Assembly (NCBI RefSeq): GCF_014645835.1
Contig: NZ_BMMM01000001.1
Location: forward strand, 186,001-250,000
Reading direction: 5' to 3'
Length of the DNA stretch: 64,000 bases
From: Streptomyces albiflavescens
GTDB taxonomy: Bacteria > Actinomycetota > Actinomycetes > Streptomycetales > Streptomycetaceae
Position numbers and translations under genes: made by a program. Below, in pieces: positions 34,562-43,959 of this stretch. The notes beneath the pieces are model-generated. The model made no database searches. It saw only the letters and a program-made list of their open reading frames with translations, and was not told where the DNA came from. Position 1 is the first letter of the stretch; the number at the start of each line of letters is the position of its first letter.

Positions 34562-34684
34562 CACCAATCGGGCAGGAGACGCCCGTCCCGCCCGTCCCGC
34601 AGTACCCGTTCGGGTTTTTGCTGCTTGAAAGGTACTGCTGGTGGTACGGCTCGGCCGGGTAGAAGTCGTGCCCTTCTCCGAGAC
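34562..34684 (-). pseudogene. msrA: msrA 3-prime-end fragment, copy 3, fused to the next gene
   Basis: Reads [17 protein letters not shown], then [19 protein letters not shown], about 40 residues of an MsrA C-terminus that continues in frame into the unrecognised protein below 34560. It lacks the catalytic GCFW region. It is more diverged from copies 1 and 2 than those are from each other. Confidence 0.8.
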
Positions 34685-34996
34685 GGTCCGCCCGTAGCCC
34701 GAAGCGGTAAGACCCTTCTGGCGCAGCATCGTTGCCAGAAAGCTGCATTCGCTGAGGTGTTGCGCATACCGTCATGGGCCATCAGGAGCCCACCGGCCCA
34801 CTGTTCCTCACCTGAGCAGGCCCATCGGCCCGTCGTCCTCCTCGGCGCGACCGGGGACACGGCGACGGGCAGTGGGCCCGGCTCCGCGTCCGAACGACGG
34901 ATGCGGTCCAGCGGCTTCCCTCCAGTCCGACCAGTCGGTACGTTCAACGGGCCCGGCCCCTTCCGGATTCATCCGCGGACGCATGACGGAGGCCCC

Positions 34997-36163
34997 ATGT
35001 CCCAGCAAGCGCCTGATGTTCAAGGCCACTGCGATGCGCGCTTCTCGGCGGTGCGCGCCGCGTTCGAGGGGAACTTCCGCGAGCGCGGCGAACTGGGCGC
35101 GGCCGTGACCGTCACGCTCGACGGCGAGACCGTGGTGGACCTGTGGGGCGGCTGGGCCGACGCGGCGCGCACCCGCCCCTGGGAGCGGGAGACGCTGGTC
35201 AACGTGTGGTCGACGTCGAAGGGACCGACCTCACTGTGTGCCCACATCCTGGCCGATCGGGGGCTGCTCGACTTCGACGCCCCGGTGGCCACGTACTGGC
35301 CGGAGTTCGCGGCGGCGGGCAAGGAGTCGGTGCTCGTACGGCATCTGCTGTCGCACCGGGCCGGGCTGTCCGGGCTGCGTGAGCCGCACACGTTCGCGCA
35401 GCTCTGCGACTGGGAGCTGACCGTCGAGCGGCTCGCGGCCCAGGAGCCGTGGTGGGAGCCCGGGTCGCAGTCCGGCTATCACGCGCTCACGTTCGGCCAC
35501 CTGGTCGGCGAGGTCGTACGACGGGTTTCGGGGCTGCTGCCGGGCGCCTTCCTGGAGCGGGAGGTGACCGGGCCGCTCGGCATCGACTTCACCATCGGGC
35601 TGCCGGAGAAGGAGGCCGACCGGGCGGCCGAGCTCGTGCATCCGCCGGCCGCGACCTCCAGTGAACAGGCCGCGATCTTCGCCCAGTTGGCGCCCGAAGC
35701 GCTGGCCGCGCTCGCCAATCCGCTCGTCGGCGCGGACGAGGCGAACACGCCGCGGTGGCGGGCGGCCGAGATCCCGGCCGCGAACGGCCACGGGACGGCC
35801 CGCGCGGTCGCCGCGCTGTACGCGATCTTCGCCCGGCGAGGCGCGTACGGCTCCCAGCGAGTGCTCTCGCCGGAGGCCGCCGAGCGAGTGCGCGAGGGCC
35901 AGGGCAGCTGCCGCGACCTGGTGCTGGGCGCCGGTTTCGAGAACGAGACGGAGGTCGGGCTCGGGCTGTGGCTGAGCGGCCCCAACGGGTCGTACGGACC
36001 CAACCCGCGGGCTTTCGGACACGACGGCTTCGGCGGCTCCTGCGGTCTCGCCGACCCGGAGGCGGGCGTGTCCCTCGGGTACGTCATGAACCGCATGGGC
36101 CCGCACATCGCCGACGACCCAAGGAAGATGGCACTCGTCGACGCCCTGTACAGCGCGCTCTGA
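34997..36163 (+). CDS. Serine hydrolase of the class C beta-lactamase/EstB family
   Basis: 388 residues from ATG 34997 (GGAGG at 34988-34992). Catalytic S-x-x-K in WSTSKGPTS near residue 75, Tyr in SGYHALTFG near 165 (the YxN/YxH position), and the HDGFGG loop near 340 in place of KTG. No signal peptide, so a cytosolic esterase or peptidase is more likely than a true beta-lactamase; the family includes carboxylesterase EstB. The domain order and length are normal. Substrate unknown. Confidence 0.93.
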   Translation: MSQQAPDVQGHCDARFSAVRAAFEGNFRERGELGAAVTVTLDGETVVDLWGGWADAARTRPWERETLVNVWSTSKGPTSLCAHILADRGLLDFDAPVATYWPEFAAAGKESVLVRHLLSHRAGLSGLREPHTFAQLCDWELTVERLAAQEPWWEPGSQSGYHALTFGHLVGEVVRRVSGLLPGAFLEREVTGPLGIDFTIGLPEKEADRAAELVHPPAATSSEQAAIFAQLAPEALAALANPLVGADEANTPRWRAAEIPAANGHGTARAVAALYAIFARRGAYGSQRVLSPEAAERVREGQGSCRDLVLGAGFENETEVGLGLWLSGPNGSYGPNPRAFGHDGFGGSCGLADPEAGVSLGYVMNRMGPHIADDPRKMALVDALYSAL

Positions 36164-36229
36164 GCACGTCCGCACCGTACGGAGGGTGCGGACTGAAATC
36201 GGCCGAACTGCCCGACCGCTCTTTCCTGG

Positions 36230-36241
36230 TGGTTTAGACCA
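36230..36241. promoter_or_regulatory. DasR-type site TGGTTTAGACCA upstream of the GntR gene
   Basis: Matches the known DasR response element core TGGTCTAGACCA at 11 of 12 positions and lies 67 bp upstream of the HutC-type GntR start. It could be bound by DasR itself or by the encoded regulator, a member of the same subfamily. Confidence 0.6.
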
Positions 36242-36307
36242 ATGCTAGATGTGGTGCCGCAACGAGCCCGCACGGCTACGTCTTGTCACCACACAGGAGG
36301 CGCGGAC

Positions 36308-37033
36308 ATGGCCCGCACCACCCATCCATCCGACCACGAGCCGCTGTACTCGCGGATCGCCACGCAACTGCTCGGCGAACTGCGGGACGGTTCCATTCCG
36401 CCCGGTGAACGACTGCCGGGGGAACGGGAGTTGGCCACCCGCTTCGGCGTGAGCCGGGAAACCGTACGGCAGGCGCTGCAGATGCTGCGGCGCAGCGGTC
36501 TGGTCTCCACCGACCGGCGCGGCAGCCACGCCACGCTGCCCGGCACGACCGCCGAGCACGTCCCGTCCCTCGACTTCCCCGTCGGCGCGCACACCGCCGA
36601 ACCGTGCGCCGTCCGACGGACCACGGTGAACTGGGAGACTCCACCACCCGAACACGCGCACGCGCTCGGACTCGCTCCGCGACGCCCGACGCTGGTCCAC
36701 CGTTACGAGTCGGCCGCGGCGGACGGCACCGGGCTGCGGACGGCCGTGACCTCCTTCTCCGCGGTCGCGGTGACCGAGGTCGAGGAGCTGGCGCGCTACC
36801 GCGACCGCGCGGACGGCACCGCGGAGGCGCAGCTGCGCCGGGCGTACGACTGGATGCGCAAGGCGGGGCTTACCCTGCACCACCGGGACTCGATCACCCG
36901 GCTCCCGCAGTCCGTGCGGGTCACCCGGCGGGTGCACGACCAGTACGACCGGCCCCTGGAGATCACCGATCTGGTGGTGGACGCCCAGCAGGACGCCCTG
37001 GTCTACGAGTTCACCCTGCCGGCGGCCGGGTGA
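36308..37033 (+). CDS. GntR-family (HutC subfamily) transcriptional regulator
   Basis: 241 residues from ATG 36308 (AGGAGG 8 bp upstream). Winged HTH at 10-75: PLYSRIATQLLGELRDGSIP, PGERELATRFGVSRETVRQA, LRRSGLVSTDRRGSHAT. The UTRA effector domain follows (about 90-238, with RRPTLVHRYESAAADG and EITDLVVDA). HutC-type regulators sense sugars, amino acids or their phosphates. The dre-like site upstream suggests autoregulation or input from DasR. The gene end overlaps the convergent MEDS kinase by 23 bp. Confidence 0.93.
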   Translation: MARTTHPSDHEPLYSRIATQLLGELRDGSIPPGERLPGERELATRFGVSRETVRQALQMLRRSGLVSTDRRGSHATLPGTTAEHVPSLDFPVGAHTAEPCAVRRTTVNWETPPPEHAHALGLAPRRPTLVHRYESAAADGTGLRTAVTSFSAVAVTEVEELARYRDRADGTAEAQLRRAYDWMRKAGLTLHHRDSITRLPQSVRVTRRVHDQYDRPLEITDLVVDAQQDALVYEFTLPAAG

Positions 37034-37985
37034 ACTCTCCCGGGCGACGGAAGTACATGCGTACGGTGGAGCCCGTGGGCCCGATTTCCTCGGCGACGAG
37101 ATCGCTCAACTGCCGTAACACCCACAGGCCGTGGCCGCTCACGGACCGCGCGTCGGGCGGCAGCTGCCCGGGGAATCGCACGGGTACCGCCGAGTTGTGC
37201 GCGCCGTGGTCGACGATCTCGCAGATCACGTAGTCGGGATCGCTGCGCAGCCGCAGCACACCGCCTCCGCCGCCGAACCGCACGGCGTTGACCAGCGCCT
37301 CGTGGACCGCCGCCACCATGTCGTACGTCCGCTGTTCGGGCATGCCCGAACGGCGGGCGTACGCGGCGAGGGCACGGCGCGCGGCCGCCGACCGGCCGCG
37401 TGCGAAGCGGATGTCGTCCGGGCCGTCGGACAGTGGGGCCCGCGAGCGGGCGGCATCGCGCTCGGCGTACAAGTCGGCCGGGTCGGCGTAGTGTCCGCTC
37501 GGGGCGGACATGCGGGCGCCGAGGGCGAGTTCGGGGTGGGTGCGGGTCGCCGAGCGCACCACGTCGGCGGGGACGGTGCGGGTGTCGTAGGGGCACAGGA
37601 TCCAATGGCCGGAGTGCACGAAGGCGACGTTCAGCAGCGACTCGTAGCGCATCCACTCGCGGGCCTCGAACTCCGTGCGGCCCGTCCAGACGGGTTCGCC
37701 GATGACCCGCACACGGCTTTCCTGGCCGTGGTCCGCGCAGTACGCGTGGTACTGGCCCAGGGTGCGGGAGGGGCGGAGGTACCAGTCGTCGGCGTCGACG
37801 AACTCTATGTCCCCGGAGCGGCGGCCGAGGGCCTCTTCGAGGAGCGCGATGTTGTGGCGTCGGACGACGGCGAGGACGGCGTCGCCCGCGGCCAGGCCGT
37901 CGTGGACGAACTCCAGGGTTCCTTCGAGGAATTCGTCGTCCGAGCCGTAGCGCAGCCCCTGGTGGACGAACTCGGTGCGGGTCAT
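37011..37985 (-). CDS. MEDS-domain protein with anti-sigma-type HATPase
   Basis: 324 residues. The N-terminal MEDS domain (about 1-180; [40 protein letters not shown]) is thought to bind a small ligand. The C-terminal HATPase_c_2 domain (about 200-322) has [17 protein letters not shown] and [15 protein letters not shown], as in SpoIIAB/RsbW-like serine kinases that phosphorylate anti-anti-sigma factors. Its ATG overlaps the stop of the upstream MEDS-STAS gene (ATGA). The pair makes a natural kinase/STAS module. No sigma factor is adjacent. Confidence 0.9.
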   Translation of the reverse strand: MTRTEFVHQGLRYGSDDEFLEGTLEFVHDGLAAGDAVLAVVRRHNIALLEEALGRRSGDIEFVDADDWYLRPSRTLGQYHAYCADHGQESRVRVIGEPVWTGRTEFEAREWMRYESLLNVAFVHSGHWILCPYDTRTVPADVVRSATRTHPELALGARMSAPSGHYADPADLYAERDAARSRAPLSDGPDDIRFARGRSAAARRALAAYARRSGMPEQRTYDMVAAVHEALVNAVRFGGGGGVLRLRSDPDYVICEIVDHGAHNSAVPVRFPGQLPPDARSVSGHGLWVLRQLSDLVAEEIGPTGSTVRMYFRRPGEFTRPPAG

Positions 37986-38875
37986 GGCGGATCCTCTCCC
38001 TGCTCGATCCGCAGGCCGGGCACACGGTCCCAGCCGGTCACCCGCATCACGCGCTGGACGTGCGGGGCGACGCCGTACAGGACCAGGGTGCCGCCCGCCG
38101 CATACAGGCCGAGCGCCGAGAAGACCAGTAGGCGCAGCGCGCCGACGTCGACGAAACGCAGGTCGCGCAGGTCGAGTCGGGTGCGGATGCCGTTCGCGGT
38201 GCGGGCGCGGGCGCGGGCCGTCTCGGCGTACAGCGCGCGGGCGACGGCGGTGACGTTCGTGTCGTCGATCTCCCCGGCGAGTGCCAGGCCGGGCGGTGCG
38301 AAGGTGCGCGTGATGGAGAGCAGTTCGTCCTGCCAGACGAGGTCGGCGGCGACCCGGCCGTGGTGCAGTCCGTCGAGCGGTGCCAGCTCCTCCTCGTCGA
38401 AGACGCGGCGGTCGTACTGGCAGATGCCGAGCACGGGCAGGGAGGCGAAGACGGGGTCGAGGAGGAGCTCGCTGTCGTGCAGCATCTTGAGGCTCTCGCC
38501 CGCCCCGCGGCACAACACCTCCATGCTGACGCGCAGCCCGAGGAAGCCGTCGGCGACCGCGCGGCGCGCCTCGCGGCGGATCACCTCGTCCAGGTCCCAG
38601 AGCCCTTCGGGCGTGGCGAGATGCGGGTCGACGGCCAGTCGTCCGGCCGCGATCTCTTCGTCCACGGGGCAGCCGTACGCTTCCAGAAAGGACAGGGCCA
38701 GGACCGCCGGAATGTCCCCGGGTGTGAGCACCAGCCCGCGCTGCCCGCTGGCCAGCCCGTCGAGGAGGAACACGGCGAGTACGGTCTCGCGCTGCTCGTC
38801 GGTGTCGTAGCCGAGCAGCAGATGGTCTCCGGGACGCATCTGCCCGACGGCTCGCAGCGGCGGTACGACTGTCAT
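37982..38875 (-). CDS. MEDS-domain protein with STAS (anti-anti-sigma) domain
   Basis: 297 residues from ATG 38875. MEDS domain at about 8-170 ([34 protein letters not shown]), followed by a STAS domain at about 190-290 ([40 protein letters not shown]). The Ser that is phosphorylated in classic SpoIIAA (DSSGL-type) is replaced by VDVGAL, so phosphorylation may not occur at the usual place. Co-translated with the MEDS-HATPase protein; both sense the same kind of ligand by inference. The divergent neighbour is a STAND NTPase. Confidence 0.88.
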   Translation of the reverse strand: MTVVPPLRAVGQMRPGDHLLLGYDTDEQRETVLAVFLLDGLASGQRGLVLTPGDIPAVLALSFLEAYGCPVDEEIAAGRLAVDPHLATPEGLWDLDEVIRREARRAVADGFLGLRVSMEVLCRGAGESLKMLHDSELLLDPVFASLPVLGICQYDRRVFDEEELAPLDGLHHGRVAADLVWQDELLSITRTFAPPGLALAGEIDDTNVTAVARALYAETARARARTANGIRTRLDLRDLRFVDVGALRLLVFSALGLYAAGGTLVLYGVAPHVQRVMRVTGWDRVPGLRIEQGEDPP

Positions 38876-38992
38876 CCCCCGCACCCCCCAAGGTCGCCAC
38901 TCGGTGTGCCGGGACGGTTCCACGCTACGCCTGACGCGGCTTCGGTGTGAGGGGGTTATCGTGACCGCCATCGGGACCGGTGAGGGGGAACG

Positions 38993-41059
38993 ATGGCTGC
39001 CTCAGTGCGCAACGGCCGAGCAGGCAATCTGCCCGCCGAGGCCAATACCTTCATCGGACGCCAGAGTGAACTCGCCGACATATCACGCCTGTTGGGCACC
39101 GCGCGCCTCGTCACGCTCACCGGTCCCGGAGGTGTGGGCAAGTCACGGCTGGCGCTGCGGGCGGCGCTTGCGGCGCGGGAGGCGTTCACCGGCGGGGGGT
39201 GGCTCGTCGAACTGTCGGAGCTGCGAAACCCGGATCTGCTCACCAACGCCGTGGCCCAGGCGACCCGGCTGACCGAGCAGACCCTGCTGCCGCTCCTGGA
39301 GGCGCTCTGCGAGCATCTGGCCGGGGCACCGCCGCTGCTCCTTCTCGACACTTGCGAGCACGTGCTCGACGAGTGCGCGCGCCTGGTGCTGGAGCTCCTC
39401 GGCCGGGTACCGGAGTTACGGGTGCTGGCCACCAGCCGCCAGCCGCTGGGTGTGCCGGGCGAGCACCTGCTGACGGTGGCGCCGCTGCCGCTCGGGGAAC
39501 GGGACGACGCGGTGGCCCTGTTCGCGGCGCGCGCGACGGCGGCAGTGCCGTCGTTCGCGCTGACCGACGCCAACCGGGCGAGCGTGGCGGCCGTCTGCGC
39601 CCGTCTCGACGGGATTCCGCTGGCCCTGGAGCTGGCCGCGGTGCGGCTGCGCGGGCTCCCCCTCGACCGGCTCCTCGAGGGTCTCGACTCCCGGTTCGAC
39701 CTGCTCGTCTCGCCCGCGCGGCCGCGCCTGGCCCGCCATCAGACACTGCGTACGGCCATCGGCTGGAGCCATGAGCTGTGCAGCCCGCTGGAACGGCTGC
39801 TGTGGGCGCGTCTGTCGGTGTTCGCGGGCGGCTGGGACGTGGAGGCGGCCGAATTCGTCTGCCACGGCGGCCCGTTGGACGCCGAGGACATTCTCGGGCT
39901 GCTCGCCTCCCTCACCGAGAAGTCGATCGTGACGCGCGAGGACGACGGCGCGGCCGTGCGCTACCGGATGCTCGACACGGTTCGCTCGTTCGGCGCCGAG
40001 TGGCTCGACGGCCTCGGGGAGGCGGACGCCGTGCGCCGCCGCCATCGGGACTACTTCCGCTGGACCGCCCGGCAGGGCGAGGCCGAGTGGCTCGGCCCCG
40101 GCCAGCGGATGTGGGCCGAGCGGCTCAGCGCGGAGCACGCCAATCTGCGGCTGGCGATGGAGGAGTGCCTGGCGGCGTCGGAGCCGGAGACAGCGCTCGA
40201 ACTCGCGGGCACGCTTTGGTACTTCTGGTTCGCCTGCGGCTTCGCCGAAGAGGGGCGCGGATATTTGGAGCGCGCACTGCGCCGGGCCCACACGCTGGGC
40301 CCCGAGCACACGCTCGCCATCTGGACGCACCGCCTGGTCACCGTCGTACCCGATGACCTGGACGCCGCGGAGTCCGTCAGCGCCGCGTATGTGTGGCTCG
40401 CCGAGGAACGCCACCTGCCGGTGCCCGCCCTGCCGTTGACCGGTGCGAGCCTGGCTGTGCGCGGGGAGTCGGCGCGTTCGGCGGTGCTGTACGGGAGTGC
40501 CCCGCAGTGGCCCGGGGCCGGTGGAGGCGCGGAGTTCTTCCAGTTGCTGACGCTCGCCGTGCAGGCCTATCTGCTGGCCAGCCAGGGCGCCTTCGAGCGG
40601 TGCGCGGCGGTGGCGGAACGGCTGCGCGCGGACTGTGCGAAGCGGGGCGAACTGTGGATGCGGGCCTGGGGCGACTTCTTCGTCTCCCTCTCCGGTATCG
40701 GCCTGGGCCGCCCGGACGAGGCGCTGCGTACGGGGCGCGAGGCGCTGGCCGCCAAGTGGCGCGTGCACGACCAGCTCGGCGCCGCGGCGGTCACCGACCT
40801 GCTGGTGGCCGCGCAGGCCTGCCGGGGCGAGCCGGAGCTCGCCGCGCAGCTCCTCGGCGTCAGCAGACGTCTCTGGTACGCGGCCGGGCTCCCCCGGCTC
40901 GGAAACTCCGAGACGACCGTCTTCCGCAGAGAGTACGTACGCCGGTTGCGCGCGGCCCTGGGCCAGGCCCGATTCGCCGAAGCGGTGCGCGAGGGCCACG
41001 AGTTGGGGCCGGACGCGGCGGTGACGCTGGCGCTGGGCGGGCTGCCTCAACAGCCTTGA
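38993..41059 (+). CDS. STAND-type NTPase related to LuxR-family regulators, without HTH
   Basis: 688 residues. The NB-ARC-like NTPase (20-300) has [21 protein letters not shown]-loop [15 protein letters not shown], Walker [18 protein letters not shown], the [13 protein letters not shown] sensor, and the winged-helix [15 protein letters not shown] helical TPR-like superstructure fills 350-688. Relatives carry a C-terminal LuxR or N-terminal BTAD/AfsR DNA-binding domain; here neither is present, so it may act through partner proteins. The operon is monocistronic, and a hairpin at 41421-41445 lies downstream. Confidence 0.88.
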   Translation: MAASVRNGRAGNLPAEANTFIGRQSELADISRLLGTARLVTLTGPGGVGKSRLALRAALAAREAFTGGGWLVELSELRNPDLLTNAVAQATRLTEQTLLPLLEALCEHLAGAPPLLLLDTCEHVLDECARLVLELLGRVPELRVLATSRQPLGVPGEHLLTVAPLPLGERDDAVALFAARATAAVPSFALTDANRASVAAVCARLDGIPLALELAAVRLRGLPLDRLLEGLDSRFDLLVSPARPRLARHQTLRTAIGWSHELCSPLERLLWARLSVFAGGWDVEAAEFVCHGGPLDAEDILGLLASLTEKSIVTREDDGAAVRYRMLDTVRSFGAEWLDGLGEADAVRRRHRDYFRWTARQGEAEWLGPGQRMWAERLSAEHANLRLAMEECLAASEPETALELAGTLWYFWFACGFAEEGRGYLERALRRAHTLGPEHTLAIWTHRLVTVVPDDLDAAESVSAAYVWLAEERHLPVPALPLTGASLAVRGESARSAVLYGSAPQWPGAGGGAEFFQLLTLAVQAYLLASQGAFERCAAVAERLRADCAKRGELWMRAWGDFFVSLSGIGLGRPDEALRTGREALAAKWRVHDQLGAAAVTDLLVAAQACRGEPELAAQLLGVSRRLWYAAGLPRLGNSETTVFRREYVRRLRAALGQARFAEAVREGHELGPDAAVTLALGGLPQQP

Positions 41060-41420
41060 GGCCGGCGAGGTGCCGCAAGTGCTGTGAGGCTCCCTCACCA
41101 CGGATCGTGAGCGCCCGCCTGTACCGGATCTTCCATGAGCCGGGCACCGGCTCGCGGTCCGCGCCGCGGGACGCGCTGGACTCTCTGGGCCGCACGGGGA
41201 CGGTGGGGACTATGGCGCGAGCACATCCTCGCCCCGTGCGGGCGAGTTCGAAATGGCCTTCGACAACGATCTCCTCGACTTCGTCCGCAGCTGAGCAGCC
41301 GGGCCGACCGGGCAGGGAGAGAGGTGAGGTGTTCGCCGCCGGCCTTCCCGGTCGACGGCCTCGGTGACGGCGGTGTCCCCATGTCCCGTCACCGCCTCCG
41401 CCTTCACGGACGAGAGAGAG
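41060..41420. other. No supported gene
   Basis: About 360 bp after the STAND gene. A short plus-strand end (MAFDNDLLDFVRS, stop near 41295) reads like the tail of a protein, but no start or family can be given. Confidence 0.4.
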
Positions 41421-41445
41421 CTGCCCCCGCCTTGTGCGGGGGCAG
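41421..41445. terminator. Perfect 10-bp hairpin between convergent genes
   Basis: CTGCCCCCGC (41421-41430) pairs with GCGGGGGCAG (41436-41445) around CTTGT, 8 bp before the end of the convergent MFS gene. Strong bidirectional terminator candidate. Confidence 0.75.
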
Positions 41446-41452
41446 ACCCGTC

Positions 41453-42916
41453 TCAGCTCTCCTCGGCCGACCACGAGGCGACGGCCGCGGCGCGCCCGGA
41501 CCACAGCGAGGAAGCCAGCGAAACGCCCGCGCCGACCAGCAGTACCGCCACCACGACCCATGACGCATGGCCGATCGCGTCGGTGAAGGCGACCCGTGGA
41601 TCACGGACTTGGCGCACGCGATCGTCGAAACGCGAGGTCATCAGCGTGCCGAGGACGCTGGTGCCGAGTACGGCGCCGATCTGGCGGGCGGCGTTCACCG
41701 TGCCGCCCGCCTCACCCTCGCGACCGCGCGGCACATGGCTGACGGCGAGCGCGGTGGACGGCGCGTTGGCGAGACCGCAGCCGAGGCCGAAGACGACGAA
41801 GGCGGCGGCGTATCCGCCGAACGTGGTGCCGGGATCGACGCACGCGAAGAGCGTGGCTCCGACGGCCGCGAGCAGCAGACCGGCGGTGATCAGGGTGCGT
41901 GGCCCCAGTCGCCGTACGAGCACTCCCGCGAGCACCGAGGCGGCGATGAACGTGCCGAATTCCGCCAGGAGTTGAGCGCCCACCTCCAGCGCCGTCAGCC
42001 CCCGCACCCGCTGCAGCCAGAGCACCTCCAGGAGGGAGAGGCCGACGAAGCCGAACAGGACGGCCGCGGCCAGCAGCAGCGAGGCACCGTAGGACGGGTC
42101 GCGCATCAGACGCAGGTCGACCATCGGGGCCGTCCGGCGCAGTTCGACCGCGGCGAAGGCGGCGAGGAGGACGACCGCTGCGGCGCCGGCCGCGAGGGCC
42201 CGGCCGGATCCGTAGCCGTGATGGCCGCCGTCGATGAGCCAGAAGACCATCAGGGCGAGTCCACCGATGGCCGTCGACTGACCTGCCCAGTCGAGGCGCT
42301 GGGAAGGGTTGCGCGACTCCTCCACATGGCGCAGGGCGACCGCCGCACCGAGCGCGGCGACGACCAGGTTGAGCCAGAACGCGGTGTGCCAGGTCCACCA
42401 GCGCAGGGCCAGGCCCGCGGTGACGGGACCGATGGCGAGGCCGAGTCCGGAGGTGGCCGCCCAGGCCGCGATCGCTCCGGCACGGCGGCGGGGATCCGGG
42501 ACGGCGTGGGTGATGAGTGCGAGTGAGCTGGGCGTGATGAGCGCGCCTCCGAGGCCCGCGACCGCCTGTCCGGCGAGGACGGCGGCCAGGCTCCCGGCGA
42601 AGACCAGCACCACTCCGCCCGCGGCCATCGCGGCGGCTCCGGCGAGGAAGACACGCCGCCGTCCCCACCGGTCGGCGAGCGCGCCCGCCCCCAGCACACA
42701 GGAGGCGACGACCAGGGTGTACATGCTGGGCACCCACACCAGGTCGGCCGCGGCGATGTGCAGGTCGTCCTGGACGGCACTGAGGGTGCCGATCGTCTGA
42801 GTGGTCTGCAGGAAGACCGTGAACAGGCCCAGACAGGCGGCGATCAGGACCGGCAACGGACGCTCTCCACGGGCGAGGCGCGTCTCGGTCGCCGTGTCGC
42901 GCAGGTCAGACGTCAT
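41453..42916 (-). CDS. MFS drug exporter, DHA2/EmrB-QacA type (14 TM)
   Basis: 487 residues from ATG 42916. Fourteen hydrophobic segments; motif A as GALADRWGRRRVF between helices 2 and 3, motif C-like GLGLAIGPVTAG in helix 5, and a hydrophobic C-terminal pair. Drug/proton antiporters of this class export hydrophobic cations and antibiotics. The divergent 230-bp gap to the right is AT-rich with TTTGGAAA/TTGGAAAAA half-sites, suggesting control by a regulator not encoded next to it. Confidence 0.93.
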   Translation of the reverse strand: MTSDLRDTATETRLARGERPLPVLIAACLGLFTVFLQTTQTIGTLSAVQDDLHIAAADLVWVPSMYTLVVASCVLGAGALADRWGRRRVFLAGAAAMAAGGVVLVFAGSLAAVLAGQAVAGLGGALITPSSLALITHAVPDPRRRAGAIAAWAATSGLGLAIGPVTAGLALRWWTWHTAFWLNLVVAALGAAVALRHVEESRNPSQRLDWAGQSTAIGGLALMVFWLIDGGHHGYGSGRALAAGAAAVVLLAAFAAVELRRTAPMVDLRLMRDPSYGASLLLAAAVLFGFVGLSLLEVLWLQRVRGLTALEVGAQLLAEFGTFIAASVLAGVLVRRLGPRTLITAGLLLAAVGATLFACVDPGTTFGGYAAAFVVFGLGCGLANAPSTALAVSHVPRGREGEAGGTVNAARQIGAVLGTSVLGTLMTSRFDDRVRQVRDPRVAFTDAIGHASWVVVAVLLVGAGVSLASSLWSGRAAAVASWSAEES

Positions 42917-43146
42917 GAGGCACCCCACCGGGCAGCGGGACCTTGGCCTGGCGGGTGATGTCGACGGGCGTGGGCCGAGGGTCGGCGCCGCTGGCGAGCG
43001 CGGTGGCTCCGGTGATGTTCACGATCGGTCCTGGAGGGAGGTGTGAGGTAGTTAGTTTGGAAAGCAGACTCACCCTACCCAAGTGAGTTGGAAAAACAAA
43101 TGCTTAAGGAGGCAGGGCTCTGCCCTGACAGATGGAACTGGAGTAC
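42917..43146. other. AT-rich upstream region of the MFS gene
   Basis: Between the MFS start and the end of the methyltransferase. About 43050-43115 is unusually AT-rich and carries two similar stretches (AGTTTGGAAAG and AGTTGGAAAAA). Likely the MFS promoter and operator. No gene seen. Confidence 0.45.
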
Positions 43147-43917
43147 CTAGGCAGGCGCCGTGCCAGGGCCCCGCGTGGCCACGACCATCCGGCACCGCGG
43201 GGCACCGTCCCGGCGATACCCGAGTTCGGGCAGCGCGTGAAGATCGACCTCGAAACCGGCCCGCGCCAGCTCTCGCCGTACGTCACCGAGACGGAACGCC
43301 CGGTAGTACATGACGAACGGCGGACGCCAGAAGGCGTTGCGCACCCGCATCACCGCGTCGAAGCCCAGCAGGGCCCAGTACCAGGGCGAGGTCGGCCCGG
43401 GCGGGGCCATGATCGGGAACGCGAAGCGCCCGCCAGGACGCAGTACGGAGTGGACCTGGGCGAACAGGCCCGGCAGCTCGCGCGGCAGGAAATGACCGAA
43501 GGCACCGAAGCTCACGACCAGGTCGAACGCGGGGCCGAAGGGGAGGGCACGGGCGTCGCCGCGTACCCACATGGCAGGGGGCCGGGCCGGCGGTGCCGCA
43601 AGGGACGACGGGCCGGCGCCACCCAGCCGCGCGCGCCCCACCGCCAGCATCCCCGCGCTGATGTCGACCCCGGTGACGCTCTCGCGACACAGGGTGCCCA
43701 GGACGTGCATGCCGGCCCCGGTGCCACAGCACAGATCGAGTCCCGCGTCGAACGGCCCCATGGGGTGCAGCGCCCGTCCCACCGCGTCGAGGATCGAGTC
43801 CGGTGTCCGAAACGGCGTGTGGTCGAACTTCGGCGCGAGCAGGTCGTAGCCGTGTTCGACGGACGAGAGGGCCTGCACGGCCAGTTCGCGGAGCGTGGGA
43901 CCTTGCGGGGTGAACAT
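43147..43917 (-). CDS. Class I SAM-dependent methyltransferase
   Basis: 256 residues from ATG 43917. SAM loop GLDLCCGTGAGMHVLGTL near 65, GVDISAGML near 90, and VSFGAFGHFLP plus LRPGGRFAFP motifs. The frame is open to 44103, but that extension overlaps the divergent GH13 gene antisense and has no family text. Substrate unknown; text resembles the Methyltransf_11/25 group. Confidence 0.9.
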   Translation of the reverse strand: MFTPQGPTLRELAVQALSSVEHGYDLLAPKFDHTPFRTPDSILDAVGRALHPMGPFDAGLDLCCGTGAGMHVLGTLCRESVTGVDISAGMLAVGRARLGGAGPSSLAAPPARPPAMWVRGDARALPFGPAFDLVVSFGAFGHFLPRELPGLFAQVHSVLRPGGRFAFPIMAPPGPTSPWYWALLGFDAVMRVRNAFWRPPFVMYYRAFRLGDVRRELARAGFEVDLHALPELGYRRDGAPRCRMVVATRGPGTAPA

Positions 43918-43959
43918 CGCCTTCAGCTTAGGGGCAGCGGACAAGGAGTGCGCTGACCT

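Noticed and set aside
37131..38810. Plus-strand frame antisense to the MEDS genes
   Set aside because: Same reason: complement of supported coding sequence.
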